This document shows positions 45,274-54,993 of a stretch of 64,000 bases of DNA, in pieces (within the stretch, counting starts at the first letter, position 1; each line of letters opens with the position of its first letter). A model generated the notes under the pieces. It was not told the origin of the DNA. It saw only the letters and a program-made list of their open reading frames with translations, and did not search any database. The position numbers and the translations under genes were made by a program. Source of the DNA: UBA6898 sp964463135 (GTDB lineage: Bacteria; Nitrospirota; Thermodesulfovibrionia; Thermodesulfovibrionales; UBA6898); assembly GCA_964463135.1 (NCBI GenBank), contig CAYXBA010000008.1, forward strand, positions 1 through 64,000. The letters are read 5' to 3'.

Positions 45274-46197
45274 ATGAGTCCAAAAAAGACCCCCAAAAAT
45301 ACCGAAGCCAGCGAAATCAGAAAAGCGGTCGAAGCAAAGGTACAGAAGAGCGTTGTTGTGCCTGAGCTGCTCACCGCCAAGTCAAAATTCAGGTTCAAAT
45401 GTTATCCAGGCATCGGTTGTTTTACGAAATGCTGCAGTGGCATTAAGATATTTCTTACCCCGTATGACATCTTCAGACTGAAAACAAGGCTCGGGTTGGA
45501 TTACAAGGATTTTCTTGTACAGTACACCGAGCCGGCAGCCATAGAGAAAAGCCAGCTCCCCATTGTATCGATACGTCTGAACCAGGACGAAGCCCGATCC
45601 TGTCCTTTTCTTACACCTGAGGGCTGTTCAGTATACAGCGACAGACCCCTCACCTGCCGCTACTATCCGATCGGCATGGGCACCATGAAAAAAGATGACA
45701 GCAAGTCCGGAGAGAACTTCTTCATCAAGATCAAAGAGGACCATTGCCTTGGCCATAATGAGGCCACTGAATGGACCATCGACGAATGGCGCGCTGATCA
45801 GGAGTCAGACCTGTACGATGAGATGAACAGCGACTGGATGGCGGTCGTACTTAAGGCAAAGACCCTTGGTCCAGTAGAATTCAGCCAGAAGTCCCTGGAC
45901 CTCTTCTTCATCGTCAGCACCAATTTGGATCTGTTCCGGGAGTTTGTATTGAGCGGCAAGTTCATTGATGCGTACGGACTTGACCGGGAATATATAGATC
46001 AGCTCATGAGCAACGAACTTGAATTTCTCAAATTTTCTCTCAAATGGCTCCGTTTCGTGATGTTCGACGAAGGCGACTTCAAGGTTGACGAAGAGGCGCG
46101 TAAAAAAGCAAAAGAGAAATTGCTTGCCCAAAGAGAGATGCAGAGAAAGAGAGCAGCAGAAGAGGCAGCAAGGGCAGAAGAGGCAGAGACAGACTAG
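45274..46197 (+). CDS. YkgJ family cysteine-cluster protein
   Basis: The 307 residues carry the YkgJ-type cysteines CYPGIGCFTKCCSG and CPFLTPEGCSVYSDRPLTCR, a likely zinc or Fe-S site, and a long Lys/Glu/Ala-rich C-terminal helix (REMQRKRAAEEAARAEEAE). Function is unknown. The ATG at 45274 fits GAGGA at 45262 better than the GTG at 45268. It converges on hydA with 6 bases between them and no terminator visible. Confidence 0.82.
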   Translation: MSPKKTPKNTEASEIRKAVEAKVQKSVVVPELLTAKSKFRFKCYPGIGCFTKCCSGIKIFLTPYDIFRLKTRLGLDYKDFLVQYTEPAAIEKSQLPIVSIRLNQDEARSCPFLTPEGCSVYSDRPLTCRYYPIGMGTMKKDDSKSGENFFIKIKEDHCLGHNEATEWTIDEWRADQESDLYDEMNSDWMAVVLKAKTLGPVEFSQKSLDLFFIVSTNLDLFREFVLSGKFIDAYGLDREYIDQLMSNELEFLKFSLKWLRFVMFDEGDFKVDEEARKKAKEKLLAQREMQRKRAAEEAARAEEAETD

Positions 46198-46203
46198 CCT
46201 TTC

Positions 46204-47478
46204 TCAGTGCACTGAGCAGGAGATGCAGGGGTCATAGGCCCTGACGAGCATCTGGGCAAGCAGCTCGATATCCCTGTCTTTCCTGCCTTCTTTTGCATAC
46301 TGAGCCGCAAGCTCATGAAGGTCATGCTGTATGTTCGCATGATTCTGGCTGGTGGGGATGACGCAGTCGCATTTCACGATATGGCCTGTATCATCAAACT
46401 CGTAGCTATGATAAAGAATGCCTCGCGGCACTTCAACTGCGCCGACGCCGACACCGGCCTTTGCCACGACCTGCTGTCTCGGTTCTGAGAATTCAGTATC
46501 CAGAAGTTCATCGATCATCCCAATGGATTCTGCGACAACATGAACGGATTCGACCAGCTGGGCTATATTGTTCATATAGGGATTATGGTTCACTGATCTG
46601 AGGCCGAAGCTGAGCGAGATCTCTCTCGCCCATTCATGAAGAAACTCGAAGTTATTGTTCACCCGCGCAAGTGCGCCAACAGCAAAAGACTTCCGCGAAA
46701 GCCTCGACCATTTTGAGGTTGATTGCTCAACAATATATTCATTGGTCATCTCCCGGTATTCTTGCTCGCTCTTATGAACACCGTCCGTTGAAATAAGGTC
46801 ACCGCCGATAAAGGGGTAGCACCCGTTCCCCTTCAATGATACAAACTCGGTTTCTCGTACGAAATCCGGTATGGTGAACGTCCGGAAGAGGTCAGCTGTC
46901 TTTACCAGATCCTCCATAATGCCTTTCAGGCGGTCCCTCTGGACAATGAGCTCACTCTTCATCGGCAGCATGGTAAAACCGCCGACAACGGTCCTGGTAG
47001 GATGCATGCGGCGTCCCCCGATACAGTCACAGATATCATTTGCCAGGAGTTTGATCTTTGCAGCCCTGGCCACAACATCAGGTGCTGACTCAATCAGTGG
47101 AAATACACTGCCTGCATTTAAAAAATCGGGCGCTGCCAAAAAATAAAGATGCAGGACATGGCTCTGCAGGGTCTCCATATGTTTGAGCAGCAGACGTAGT
47201 TTCATGGTCTGTTCTGTCGGCACCATGCCGAAGGCATTTTCAACGGCCCGTATGCTCGCAAGGGTATGGCCTATAGAGCAGATGCCGCAAATTCTCCCGC
47301 ATATCCAGGGCGCATTGTCCCACTTCTTGCCGACCAGAAGGGCCTCGAAAAAGCGCGGGGTTTCTACAACCTCCCAGCGTGCCTCTTCCAGCTTTCCATC
47401 CTGTATGCGTATCCTGATATTCCCGTGTCCTTCGACACGCGTCAAATGGTGTACATCGACATTGCAGTTAAGCTTCAT
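46204..47478 (-). CDS. hydA: [NiFe] hydrogenase large subunit, group 3b-like (sulfhydrogenase alpha)
   Basis: The 424 residues have the nickel ligands RICGICSIGH near residue 61 (L1) and DPCISCSVH at the extreme C-terminus (L2). The protein ends at that His, so there is no C-terminal peptide for a maturation endopeptidase to remove. Gene order B-G-D-A and sequence style match cytoplasmic NAD(P)-linked sulfhydrogenases such as that of Pyrococcus. It oxidises H2 or makes H2 with NAD(P)H, and some relatives reduce sulfur. Confidence 0.93.
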   Translation of the reverse strand: MKLNCNVDVHHLTRVEGHGNIRIRIQDGKLEEARWEVVETPRFFEALLVGKKWDNAPWICGRICGICSIGHTLASIRAVENAFGMVPTEQTMKLRLLLKHMETLQSHVLHLYFLAAPDFLNAGSVFPLIESAPDVVARAAKIKLLANDICDCIGGRRMHPTRTVVGGFTMLPMKSELIVQRDRLKGIMEDLVKTADLFRTFTIPDFVRETEFVSLKGNGCYPFIGGDLISTDGVHKSEQEYREMTNEYIVEQSTSKWSRLSRKSFAVGALARVNNNFEFLHEWAREISLSFGLRSVNHNPYMNNIAQLVESVHVVAESIGMIDELLDTEFSEPRQQVVAKAGVGVGAVEVPRGILYHSYEFDDTGHIVKCDCVIPTSQNHANIQHDLHELAAQYAKEGRKDRDIELLAQMLVRAYDPCISCSVH

Positions 47479-48278
47479 TTCGACTGATCCTTTCCAAGCC
47501 TGTCCCGGTAACCGGCAAACCCCCCAAAACAGTCAAGGCGGTCGAGCATGGTCTCTTCGGAAAATCCCTTCTCTGCCATGATCTTCTTCATCTGGACCAG
47601 ATTCGGATCATCAGCCGGCCCGCGGCAGCCCCAGCAGCCGGCCCTGTTATTGGGACACCATGCATCGCAGCCGGCCCGGGTTATCGGACCAAGGCACGGT
47701 TCGCCAAGGTCATACAGGCAGACATTCTCATTTGCCTTGCATTCCATACAGACCGGGTACCGAGGGTGATGGACCTCCTTGCCGATAACAAGGCTGGTCA
47801 CGATCTTCTCCACCTCTTCCTTCCTGACAGGACAGCCGTAGATCCTCAGGTCGACAGGCACGAAATTCTCAAGAGGTTCTGCCTTTGCCGTATCGACCGG
47901 CCAGTTCCCGTACACTTCGCGCTTGACCCAGTCGAGCTCAAAACGGTTCTTGAGCTGGTTTACCCCGCCAAAGCAGGCACAGGATCCGAGTGCAACAAGG
48001 ACCCTGGCATTCTGCCTGATAGCCCTGAGCCTTTCCACTTCGTCTTTTCTTGTGACACTGCCCTCAACAAAAGCAACAATATAATCGTCAGACTTCTCGG
48101 TCATTGCCTCCCGGAAATTGACCACCTGGACCAGAGCAAGAAAATCGAGGAGCGTCGTCTCGTTGTTTACGATCTGAAGCTGGCAGCCTTCGCAGGATGA
48201 AAGCTCAAAGAAGGCCACCCTCGGTTTCGCAATCGGAACGCCAAGAAAGTTCTTCTGCTGCGAAGAGATCTCAGCCAT
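47475..48278 (-). CDS. hydD: [NiFe] hydrogenase small subunit (sulfhydrogenase delta)
   Basis: The 267 residues have the proximal-cluster motif SSCEGCQLQI near residue 28, GSCACFGG, GCPV and the later cluster cysteines CMECKANENVC, CLGPITRAGCDAWCP and GCWGCRGP. It relays electrons between the NiFe site and HydB/HydG. There is no Tat signal, so the enzyme is cytoplasmic. It overlaps hydA by 4 bases and abuts hydG. Confidence 0.93.
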   Translation of the reverse strand: MAEISSQQKNFLGVPIAKPRVAFFELSSCEGCQLQIVNNETTLLDFLALVQVVNFREAMTEKSDDYIVAFVEGSVTRKDEVERLRAIRQNARVLVALGSCACFGGVNQLKNRFELDWVKREVYGNWPVDTAKAEPLENFVPVDLRIYGCPVRKEEVEKIVTSLVIGKEVHHPRYPVCMECKANENVCLYDLGEPCLGPITRAGCDAWCPNNRAGCWGCRGPADDPNLVQMKKIMAEKGFSEETMLDRLDCFGGFAGYRDRLGKDQSK

Positions 48279-49186
48279 CAGATCGCCTCCTTAAGGTTCA
48301 TGACAGACCAGTAGTCAAAGACCGGGCCTTTGAGGCAGATATAGGTTGATCCGATGTTGCAGCGACAGCATTTTGCCATGCCGCAGTGCATTCTCCGTTC
48401 AAGAGAGACGAACATCTTCTGCATCGGGATATTCTTCTCGTTCAGCATTGTACAGACGAATTTGAACATGATCGGCGGACCGCAGACAATGGCATAGGTC
48501 TTCTGAAAGTAGTCTCTGTCCCGGTTAGCAAAAATGTCCTGCAGCACTTTGGTTATCATGCCGACAGGTCCCGTCCAGGACGGATCGCCTTTTTCGACAA
48601 TGATATGGAGGTTGACATCATCAGCACGCCACATGTCGTACTGATAGGTAAAGAGCAGCTGCGACGGCTCTTTTGTGCCGTAAATGATATCAACATTATT
48701 GAACAGGTTCCTGTTCTCTTGAACATAGGCTATTGGCGAGCGCAGGGGCGCAAGGCCGAGTCCGCCGGCGATCAGAAGGATATTCTCTCCCTGCATCTGT
48801 TCCATAGGAAAGCCTGTTCCGAAGGGGCCGCGTATGCCGACATGCGTACCCCGCTCAAGCCTGAAAAGGAAATTGGTCAGATTGCCGACCCGTCGAATGC
48901 AGAGTTCAAGGTCACCGCGCCGTGAAGCAGACGAAGAGATCGAGAAAGGCGCCTCCCCTATGCCCGGCAGTTCCAGCATAACGAATTGACCCGGCTGAAA
49001 GATGAATCCGTTTCTGGCCCCAGGGTCGCTGATCTGTATCCTGAAAAGGTTTTCAAGGTCAGTGAGCCTGTGAATTGCCGTGATCTCTGCCTTATAGGTG
49101 TTCTCAAATGCGCCGAGGTCATGCTTGCGGTGATAGTTCCACTGTTCGCCGGCAATAACATCAGTAAATTTGATCTGGTTGGACAT
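48278..49186 (-). CDS. hydG: hydrogenase FAD/NAD(P)-binding subunit (sulfhydrogenase gamma)
   Basis: The 302 residues have a ferredoxin-reductase FAD domain (FQPGQFVMLELPG, APFSISSS), a nucleotide domain (LLIAGGLGLAPLRSPI, YAIVCGPPIMFKF) and a C-terminal [2Fe-2S] site (RMHCGMAKCCRCNIG). It exchanges electrons with NAD(P)H. The ATG at 49186 is preferred over 49303 because GAGGAAGG lies just before it inside the hydB end. Confidence 0.92.
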   Translation of the reverse strand: MSNQIKFTDVIAGEQWNYHRKHDLGAFENTYKAEITAIHRLTDLENLFRIQISDPGARNGFIFQPGQFVMLELPGIGEAPFSISSSASRRGDLELCIRRVGNLTNFLFRLERGTHVGIRGPFGTGFPMEQMQGENILLIAGGLGLAPLRSPIAYVQENRNLFNNVDIIYGTKEPSQLLFTYQYDMWRADDVNLHIIVEKGDPSWTGPVGMITKVLQDIFANRDRDYFQKTYAIVCGPPIMFKFVCTMLNEKNIPMQKMFVSLERRMHCGMAKCCRCNIGSTYICLKGPVFDYWSVMNLKEAI

Positions 49187-49187
49187 A

Positions 49188-50231
49188 TCAGCCTTCCTCA
49201 CCCCTGACGCTTGCAATGACCTCCGGGACTGTGATCCCGGCAAGGCAGGATTCACCGCATCTGCCGCAGCCGACACAGAGTGATTCTTCGTAAGCCTCGA
49301 CAAAGCCGCGATGCTTGTGATAGTAACGGTATTTCAGCCTGGTATGGCGCTCGGGCCGGAAGTTATGGCCGCCAGCAACCTCGGCAAAATCAATAAGATT
49401 GCAGGAGTACAGGAATTTAGTCTTTTGTGCTCTCGAGAGATCAAGATGCACAGACTCGTCCACGCCATAGCAGTAGCAGGTCGGACAGACATTCGAACAG
49501 GTGCCGCAGGAAAGACACTGATCACCCCACTTCTTCCATACCTCTGACTGAAATTCCATATCCAGGATTTTTGTGAGGTCAGTATTATCTATCCGGGCAG
49601 TGAACTTCCTGTTCTTTTCCGATGCGGCCTTCATATAATGGGCATGATCTTCTTCTGCCGGCTCTTTATCGGTTATCTGCTTTATGAAATTATAGGCAGT
49701 GTCAGAAAGGATCTCCACAAAGTAGTGGTCTCCCAGGTCAGTCAGAAATATGTCAAACCCGTGGAGCGCCGTGTCTGAGCCCATGGACCGGCAGAAGCAA
49801 TACGGCTGAGGCTGGCAGTCAACACCGATAATGAACATATTCCTCCGCTTTGCCGCATAGTAGGGCATCGGATAATGGCTGCCAAGCAGTACTTTATCAA
49901 GCTTGTTCAGTGCATTGATGTCGCAGGCATGCATGCCGAAGATGACGAACGGCCTGTCGATGTTGAAACCAATGGTCTTTTCCCAGTTCTTCCCCTGCAT
50001 ACGAAAGTCAGCCATGACCTCTCTGAAGGGCATAAAAAACTTCTTTGCGGGCATTTTTGTTGTGGTGTAATCCATCTGGATCATGCTGAAAGCCGATACC
50101 TCTTCAAAGGCATAGATATCCTTGCCCTGCATGTCCAGACCCTTTTTCACCGGACCGACTATCCGGTTGTCCTTTGCAAGCAGGGCATACAGTTTTATTA
50201 AATCTTCCTTTTTCAGAATCCTAAAAATCAT
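49188..50231 (-). CDS. hydB: hydrogenase iron-sulfur subunit (sulfhydrogenase beta)
   Basis: The 347 residues have two C-terminal ferredoxin motifs, CLSCGTCSNVCPTCYC near 240 and CVGCGRCGESC near 320, with an N-terminal region seen in HydB and related sulfite-reductase-type A subunits (FVIFGMHACDINALNKLD). It leads the hydBGDA operon. It is divergent from the TPR protein gene across 192 bases. Confidence 0.92.
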   Translation of the reverse strand: MIFRILKKEDLIKLYALLAKDNRIVGPVKKGLDMQGKDIYAFEEVSAFSMIQMDYTTTKMPAKKFFMPFREVMADFRMQGKNWEKTIGFNIDRPFVIFGMHACDINALNKLDKVLLGSHYPMPYYAAKRRNMFIIGVDCQPQPYCFCRSMGSDTALHGFDIFLTDLGDHYFVEILSDTAYNFIKQITDKEPAEEDHAHYMKAASEKNRKFTARIDNTDLTKILDMEFQSEVWKKWGDQCLSCGTCSNVCPTCYCYGVDESVHLDLSRAQKTKFLYSCNLIDFAEVAGGHNFRPERHTRLKYRYYHKHRGFVEAYEESLCVGCGRCGESCLAGITVPEVIASVRGEEG

Positions 50232-50367
50232 CTATTTGCCTCATAAGTCTAAAGCTACAATTACATCCTATAATCAATTCTCTTGTTTGGCAACTGGATT
50301 CTGCGGGATAAAACAATTAATAAGTTGGTAAATGGCACAAAAAATCATAAACAGAAACCGGATTTGC

Positions 50368-50373
50368 TATAAT
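50368..50373 (+). promoter_or_regulatory. candidate -10 element for the TPR protein gene
   Basis: TATAAT lies 51 bases before the ATG at 50424. No good -35 hexamer is visible at 16-18 bases, so the call is weak. Confidence 0.3.
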
Positions 50374-50423
50374 GATTGCATTATTGTGCTCAGGAAGATG
50401 TTCTGCTCTATAAGGAGGAGGTT

Positions 50424-51491
50424 ATGAAAAAGGTAGCACTGGTCATTGCACTGTTAGTGCTGTTTGCATCAGTAGCGGGTGCTGTTGTCCCCGACGACAA
50501 GGACTTCAGAACAGGGCTCAAGGCGTACAACAGCAAGAATTATAAAGCTGCGGTCAAGTATTTTAAAGAGTATATCAGCAGGAAACCTGACCCTACTGCA
50601 TATTACCTGACCGGCTATTCTTTGTACAAACTCGGCAAGTTCAGCGAGGCTGATGACTATTTCAAGGATGCCTATCTTATTGACCCAGAATATTCTCTTG
50701 AGAAAGTCGGCCTTATTAAGCAGACCTCTGGTGAAGTTGTGGCAAAAGAAGCCGCTGATCTCAAGAAGCCGGAGCCTGCCTTGGAGAAAAAAGAGGCTAA
50801 GCCGGCTCCTGCCGAGACGAAAACAGGACAGCCAATAAAAGAAACTCAGCCTGTAGCAAAAGCAGCACAGCCCGCGCCGGCGGACGCAAAAGCGGCAAAG
50901 CCAGGACCCACTGCACCGGCAGACCAGAAAGCAAAACCGGCTGAGCCTCCTGCGCCTGCTGCAGCTCAAAAACCTGCAACGACTGCACCGGCAGCACCTC
51001 AAAAGGCAGCTCCTGCGGTGCCAGCACCATCTGCTCCTCCTGTGGCTCCCAATCCGATGCCCAAGGGCATGCCCGGCGCGGCCGCACCGGGTGCCCTGAT
51101 CGGAATAATTGCTGCCTTTGGCATGATAATCGTTCTTATCGGTCTTGCGGTTTATCTCTATTACAGTCTCTGTCTCTTCCTTATTGCAAAGAAGCTGGCT
51201 GTGCCGGCCCCGTGGACTGCATGGATCCCTATCGTTCAGGCCTGGACCTTTGTCATGTCAGCTGGAAAGCCCGGCTGGTGGGTCGTTCTGTTCCTGGTCC
51301 CGATCGTGAATTTATTTCTGGGAATTTATCTCTGGATGTGTGTCACGGAGAACCTGGGCAAGAACAAGTGGCTTGGCCTTCTCATTCTCGTCCCTCTGGT
51401 AGGCATTATATATCCCGGATGGCTCGCCTTCTCCAAGTCTGAACATTCAGGCGGGTATATGCCGCCACCTGAGGAGACATTGCCAGAATAA
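50424..51491 (+). CDS. signal-peptide TPR protein with Pro/Ala/Lys linker and DUF5684-like membrane domain
   Basis: The 355 residues start with a signal peptide (MKKVALVIALLVLFASVAGA), then a TPR pair (GLKAYNSKNYKAAVKYFKEY, SLYKLGKFSEADDYFKDAYL), a low-complexity Ala/Pro/Lys linker (about 115-215) and four membrane helices of DUF5684 type (WTAWIPIVQAWTFVMSAGKP, WVVLFLVPIVNLFLGIYLWM). Its role is unknown; TPRs outside and a membrane anchor suggest an envelope scaffold. AGGAGGAGG precedes the ATG. Confidence 0.82.
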   Translation: MKKVALVIALLVLFASVAGAVVPDDKDFRTGLKAYNSKNYKAAVKYFKEYISRKPDPTAYYLTGYSLYKLGKFSEADDYFKDAYLIDPEYSLEKVGLIKQTSGEVVAKEAADLKKPEPALEKKEAKPAPAETKTGQPIKETQPVAKAAQPAPADAKAAKPGPTAPADQKAKPAEPPAPAAAQKPATTAPAAPQKAAPAVPAPSAPPVAPNPMPKGMPGAAAPGALIGIIAAFGMIIVLIGLAVYLYYSLCLFLIAKKLAVPAPWTAWIPIVQAWTFVMSAGKPGWWVVLFLVPIVNLFLGIYLWMCVTENLGKNKWLGLLILVPLVGIIYPGWLAFSKSEHSGGYMPPPEETLPE

Positions 51492-51515
51492 CACGGCAGC
51501 TCTATATATTCTGCA

Positions 51516-51551
51516 GGGGCCTGTACCCATCGCGGTGCAGGCCCCTTTTTT
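51516..51551 (+). terminator. rho-independent terminator after the TPR protein gene
   Basis: GGGGCCTG (51516-51523) pairs with CAGGCCCC (51538-51545), followed by TTTTTT. Confidence 0.9.
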
Positions 51552-51657
51552 ATCGGCGGGATGATATAGATCATAGCGGACCTCAACGTTCTGTCTTATA
51601 CTGAGACTATAAGCCGAACCGATCATTGGCTGACAACAGTATAAAGGAGGCAACACA

Positions 51658-52149
51658 ATGGGAGAAGGATGCGGATGCTCAAGTATGAAGCCGGTGAATT
51701 TTTCAGAGAAACAGGACAAGGCAGCAGTGGCAGGGGACGAGTGCCCTGAACTGCAGAACTGGCCAATCCAGCTGAAGCTGATAGGCACAGGAGCCCCTTA
51801 TCTCAATGATGCCGACATTCTCCTTGCTGCGGACTGTACGGCATTTTCTGCTGTCGGCTTCCACAGCAGATTCATCAAGGGAAAAAAGGTCATCATCGGA
51901 TGCCCCAAGCTCGACAATGCACAGGAGTATTTCCAGACCCTGACCGAGATGTTCAAACAGTTCTCGATAAAGAGCGTGAGTGTTGTCCGTATGGAAGTAC
52001 CCTGCTGCGGTGGGCTTGCGTATATCACCCAGCAGGCGATCAAGAATTCAGGGAAAGATATTCCGTACAGCGAAACGGTCATCGGCATAAAAGGCGATAT
52101 CAAGCAGGAAGGCATGGCTCCTATGATCCCGAAGCTTCAGCCGGTATAG
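51658..52149 (+). CDS. cysteine-rich redox protein resembling a ferredoxin-family C-terminal domain
   Basis: The 163 residues have an N-terminal GEGCGCSS cluster and later conserved cysteines in LLAADCTAF, IIGCPKLDNAQEY and EVPCCGGLAY. The central pattern appears as the C-terminal part of larger iron-sulfur proteins in anaerobes. Here it stands alone, without the ferredoxin motifs. Function is unknown; a redox or metal role is likely. AAGGAGG precedes the ATG. Confidence 0.75.
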   Translation: MGEGCGCSSMKPVNFSEKQDKAAVAGDECPELQNWPIQLKLIGTGAPYLNDADILLAADCTAFSAVGFHSRFIKGKKVIIGCPKLDNAQEYFQTLTEMFKQFSIKSVSVVRMEVPCCGGLAYITQQAIKNSGKDIPYSETVIGIKGDIKQEGMAPMIPKLQPV

Positions 52150-52178
52150 AACATCTTTTCTCATTAATACAGCGGCAA

Positions 52179-52215
52179 CAAAGGGCCGGGTTGCATACAT
52201 ATCCCCGGCCCTTTG
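52179..52215. terminator. bidirectional terminator between convergent genes
   Basis: CAAAGGGCCGGG (52179-52190) is the exact reverse complement of CCCGGCCCTTTG (52204-52215). T-rich sequence follows on the plus side. Confidence 0.8.
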
Positions 52216-52965
52216 TTATTTAATAGCTACGATGATCTCCCTGGGGAGTTTCTGCAGGAGCTCTTCAAGAGCCTTTTCAAGGTCCGCTTCCATCTTTGAC
52301 TCCGCAGTTACTATGATCTGGTACTCGTCATTGCCGAGAATCGGATAGGAGCCGAACGCAACACAGTCATTTTTATCAACCACCGTGTTAAGAATGGCGG
52401 CAATGTCTGACTCATCTGCCCTCAGATAGATCCGCTTCAGAAAAAAGGCCGAGGTCCTGAACCGCTCCCTGACCAGGCTGAACTTCTCCCGCAGATAGCG
52501 AGGAATGCCTGGGAAGATATAGATATTTTGGAAGACCACCAGCGGGAAATTCCTGGTTGCAAACTCCACGATCTCAGCGCCTTCAGGCACTTCAGCCATT
52601 TTCATGATTGCATCGTTTACTGTTTCGCCATAGCGCTCCTGAAATGTCCTTTCAAGCACCGGATGGCGCACGAGCGGAACACTGAAGGCCTTTGCGATAC
52701 CCGACATGGTGATGTCATCATGGGTCGGGCCGACCCCGCCCGTGGTGAAAACGAAATCAAAGGCCTTTGAGAAAAGGGCTGCTTCATTGCTGATCATCTC
52801 AAGGTCATCAGGGATCACGGATATGCGGATAAGGCTTACGCCGAGTGATCTGAGTTCAGCTGCGAGGAAAAAGGAGTTCTGGTCCTGCGTCTTGCCCGAC
52901 AGGATCTCATTGCCTATGATGATCAGTCCTGCAGTCCGGATCGATGCCTGATCGCAATTCGTCAT
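52216..52965 (-). CDS. CinA N-terminal / molybdopterin-binding-fold protein
   Basis: The 249 residues have the MoCF fold of CinA: GLIIIGNEILSGKTQDQNS, FTTGGVGPTHDDITMSGIAK and FIFPGIPRYL-like (YIFPGIPRYLREKF). In CinA this domain is linked to ADP-ribose pyrophosphatase activity; the deamidase domain is missing here. It stands alone between a terminator and the GT-C gene. The exact reaction is unproven. Confidence 0.87.
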   Translation of the reverse strand: MTNCDQASIRTAGLIIIGNEILSGKTQDQNSFFLAAELRSLGVSLIRISVIPDDLEMISNEAALFSKAFDFVFTTGGVGPTHDDITMSGIAKAFSVPLVRHPVLERTFQERYGETVNDAIMKMAEVPEGAEIVEFATRNFPLVVFQNIYIFPGIPRYLREKFSLVRERFRTSAFFLKRIYLRADESDIAAILNTVVDKNDCVAFGSYPILGNDEYQIIVTAESKMEADLEKALEELLQKLPREIIVAIK

Positions 52966-53078
52966 AGAGATAATGTATCAGAAAATTGCTCAGAATGTCT
53001 CAAGATTATTTCGGCAAAGGGGCCCTGGCGTAACAAGAGATCATGGTGAATAATTGTGAAAGGATGTCTGGTTGGAGG

Positions 53079-54827
53079 CTATTTGAGGTTCTTTATCGCT
53101 CCAAGATAAAAGAGTGCCTTGCTGTCATGCGGGACGATGCGCAGGGTCTCCTGGGCCAGGCTCTTTAACTTATCGATGTCAGCCCGCTCATAATAGAGGG
53201 CCATCAATAAATACCGTGCCCCGGGGTGAGCAGGGGAAAGCTGCAGTGTCTTTTCCAGATTCTGGATCGCCTCATCCGAGCGTTTTTGTTCTATCAGGAA
53301 GCATGCATAGTAAAAGTAGCAATAGGGATCACCCGGTCCATAGAGAATGGCCTTCCGGAAATGTTCTTCAGCCTCTGTCTGCATCCCGGTCGCCATTTTC
53401 AGTACACCCATGTTGATATGAAGGTTCGGATAATCAGGGCTGATCTTCAGCGCGTCGATGAAGTATCTTTCCGCTCCGGCATAGTCTGCTTTAGCCATAA
53501 GGGCGACACCGTAATTCATCAGTCCCCTGTGGTTCCTCGGGCTTTTTTCCGTGACATCACGCCAAAGGGTCTCTTCTGTCTTCCAGACCTTATTCCGCTG
53601 GTATGTGCCGTACGCGCAGGCAAGCATGATGCCCAGAAAAACTGCAACCGATGCGCGGGTAAAAAACTGCCCGGACGAGAACGACTTCTTCATTGCGCTG
53701 TACAGGAGAAGGGCTGTCCATGAGGTGCTCAACACCAGACCCACATAGGGAAGAAAAATGCGATGGTCGTTCATTACCTCGGAAAGGGGGATCATGCTTG
53801 TGGGGAGGAGTGTAATAAAAAACCAGAGCAGCCCAAAGGCTATGGGACGCGTTCTTTCCTTTTTTGATGTCTGTGCCGACACAAATAAAAGTATCGTCAG
53901 AAATAAGGTGCCGATAAAAAAACGGATATCGATCAGGGAATCCAACTTCCGCCAGTCGGTGTCAGCGCTCAAGCTCGTCGGGAAAAAGAACGTGATGAAA
54001 TAATGCAGGATCACATAGGGCTGGGTGATCACATAATGAAATCGGGAGACGTCCCCCGCGGTCCATGTGGGCGGCTCCATCTTTTTAATAAACAACAGGA
54101 GTGCGACCGAAAACAAAATAGAGGGCATAACCTTCTTTACTGCAGAAAAAACACGTTTGGGTTCTTTTCCCCTGACAAAGTCACACAGGGATACCTTCTC
54201 TTCGAAAAGGAGCAGATAGACAAATAACAGAGGAGCATAGATGCCTGCGATCGGTTTTGCAAGCGCACCTGCTGCAACAGGGAGAAGATAAAGATGCCAT
54301 TTTCTGCAGAACGGCGAATAGATAAAGAGCACAAAGGCCAGCACGATACCCAGGGTCGAAAGAGTATCGGACCGGGCGATGATATAGTTAATAGTCTCTG
54401 CATTGGCCGGGTGCAGTAAGTACCATGAAACTGGTATGAAGGCTGCAGCCGGACCCAATTGATAATCTGTTGCCATGCCGAATATCTTAAGATAAAGAAA
54501 ATACATGAGAAGTCCCTGGACAAGGAAGAGCAGAAATGTCGAGAGATGGAAAAAAAAGGTATTGTGAACTCCGCCACCCTGCCAGTAATCGACTGCCAGT
54601 GTCGTCGTAACGACCGGCCGGTAGGACTGATTTGATGGCAGAGAGCTGAAGGTGGCCCCGTCTCTGAAAAACAAGGGAATGTTTCGAAGACTGGTTATGT
54701 AAACATTATTGACTATGGTATGAGAATCATCCAAATGAAAGCCATTAAAAAAATGATTGGAATATGTCGCTGTAACGGCGATCGCGAGAACTGATGCCAG
54801 CAGAAAACCTTTAACCGTTCTGCTCAT
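53079..54827 (-). CDS. GT-C-fold membrane glycosyltransferase-like protein with TPR tail
   Basis: The 582 residues have the N-terminal acidic motif FHLDDSHTIVNN typical of GT-C enzymes, about ten membrane helices to residue 410 and four TPRs (GVALMAKADYAGAERYFIDA, INMGVLKMATGMQTEAEEHF). The layout is like TMTC O-mannosyltransferases. It would use a polyprenyl-linked sugar to glycosylate a periplasmic acceptor. It lies downstream of the radical SAM and GT2 genes on the same strand. Confidence 0.82.
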   Translation of the reverse strand: MSRTVKGFLLASVLAIAVTATYSNHFFNGFHLDDSHTIVNNVYITSLRNIPLFFRDGATFSSLPSNQSYRPVVTTTLAVDYWQGGGVHNTFFFHLSTFLLFLVQGLLMYFLYLKIFGMATDYQLGPAAAFIPVSWYLLHPANAETINYIIARSDTLSTLGIVLAFVLFIYSPFCRKWHLYLLPVAAGALAKPIAGIYAPLLFVYLLLFEEKVSLCDFVRGKEPKRVFSAVKKVMPSILFSVALLLFIKKMEPPTWTAGDVSRFHYVITQPYVILHYFITFFFPTSLSADTDWRKLDSLIDIRFFIGTLFLTILLFVSAQTSKKERTRPIAFGLLWFFITLLPTSMIPLSEVMNDHRIFLPYVGLVLSTSWTALLLYSAMKKSFSSGQFFTRASVAVFLGIMLACAYGTYQRNKVWKTEETLWRDVTEKSPRNHRGLMNYGVALMAKADYAGAERYFIDALKISPDYPNLHINMGVLKMATGMQTEAEEHFRKAILYGPGDPYCYFYYACFLIEQKRSDEAIQNLEKTLQLSPAHPGARYLLMALYYERADIDKLKSLAQETLRIVPHDSKALFYLGAIKNLK

Positions 54828-54993
54828 GACAGGAAGTATCTGGTATGCCCTGATGATGTTCTGACCATCTTCATTGCACCATTATACCTTTGAGAGCCGA
54901 AGTTGAACAAATGTGAGTCCTCTTTCTGATGAAGAGCGAAACTGAGCAGGGGAGAGAACGGAGAAGAAAAATAATTTGAACAATTTGCTGTGC

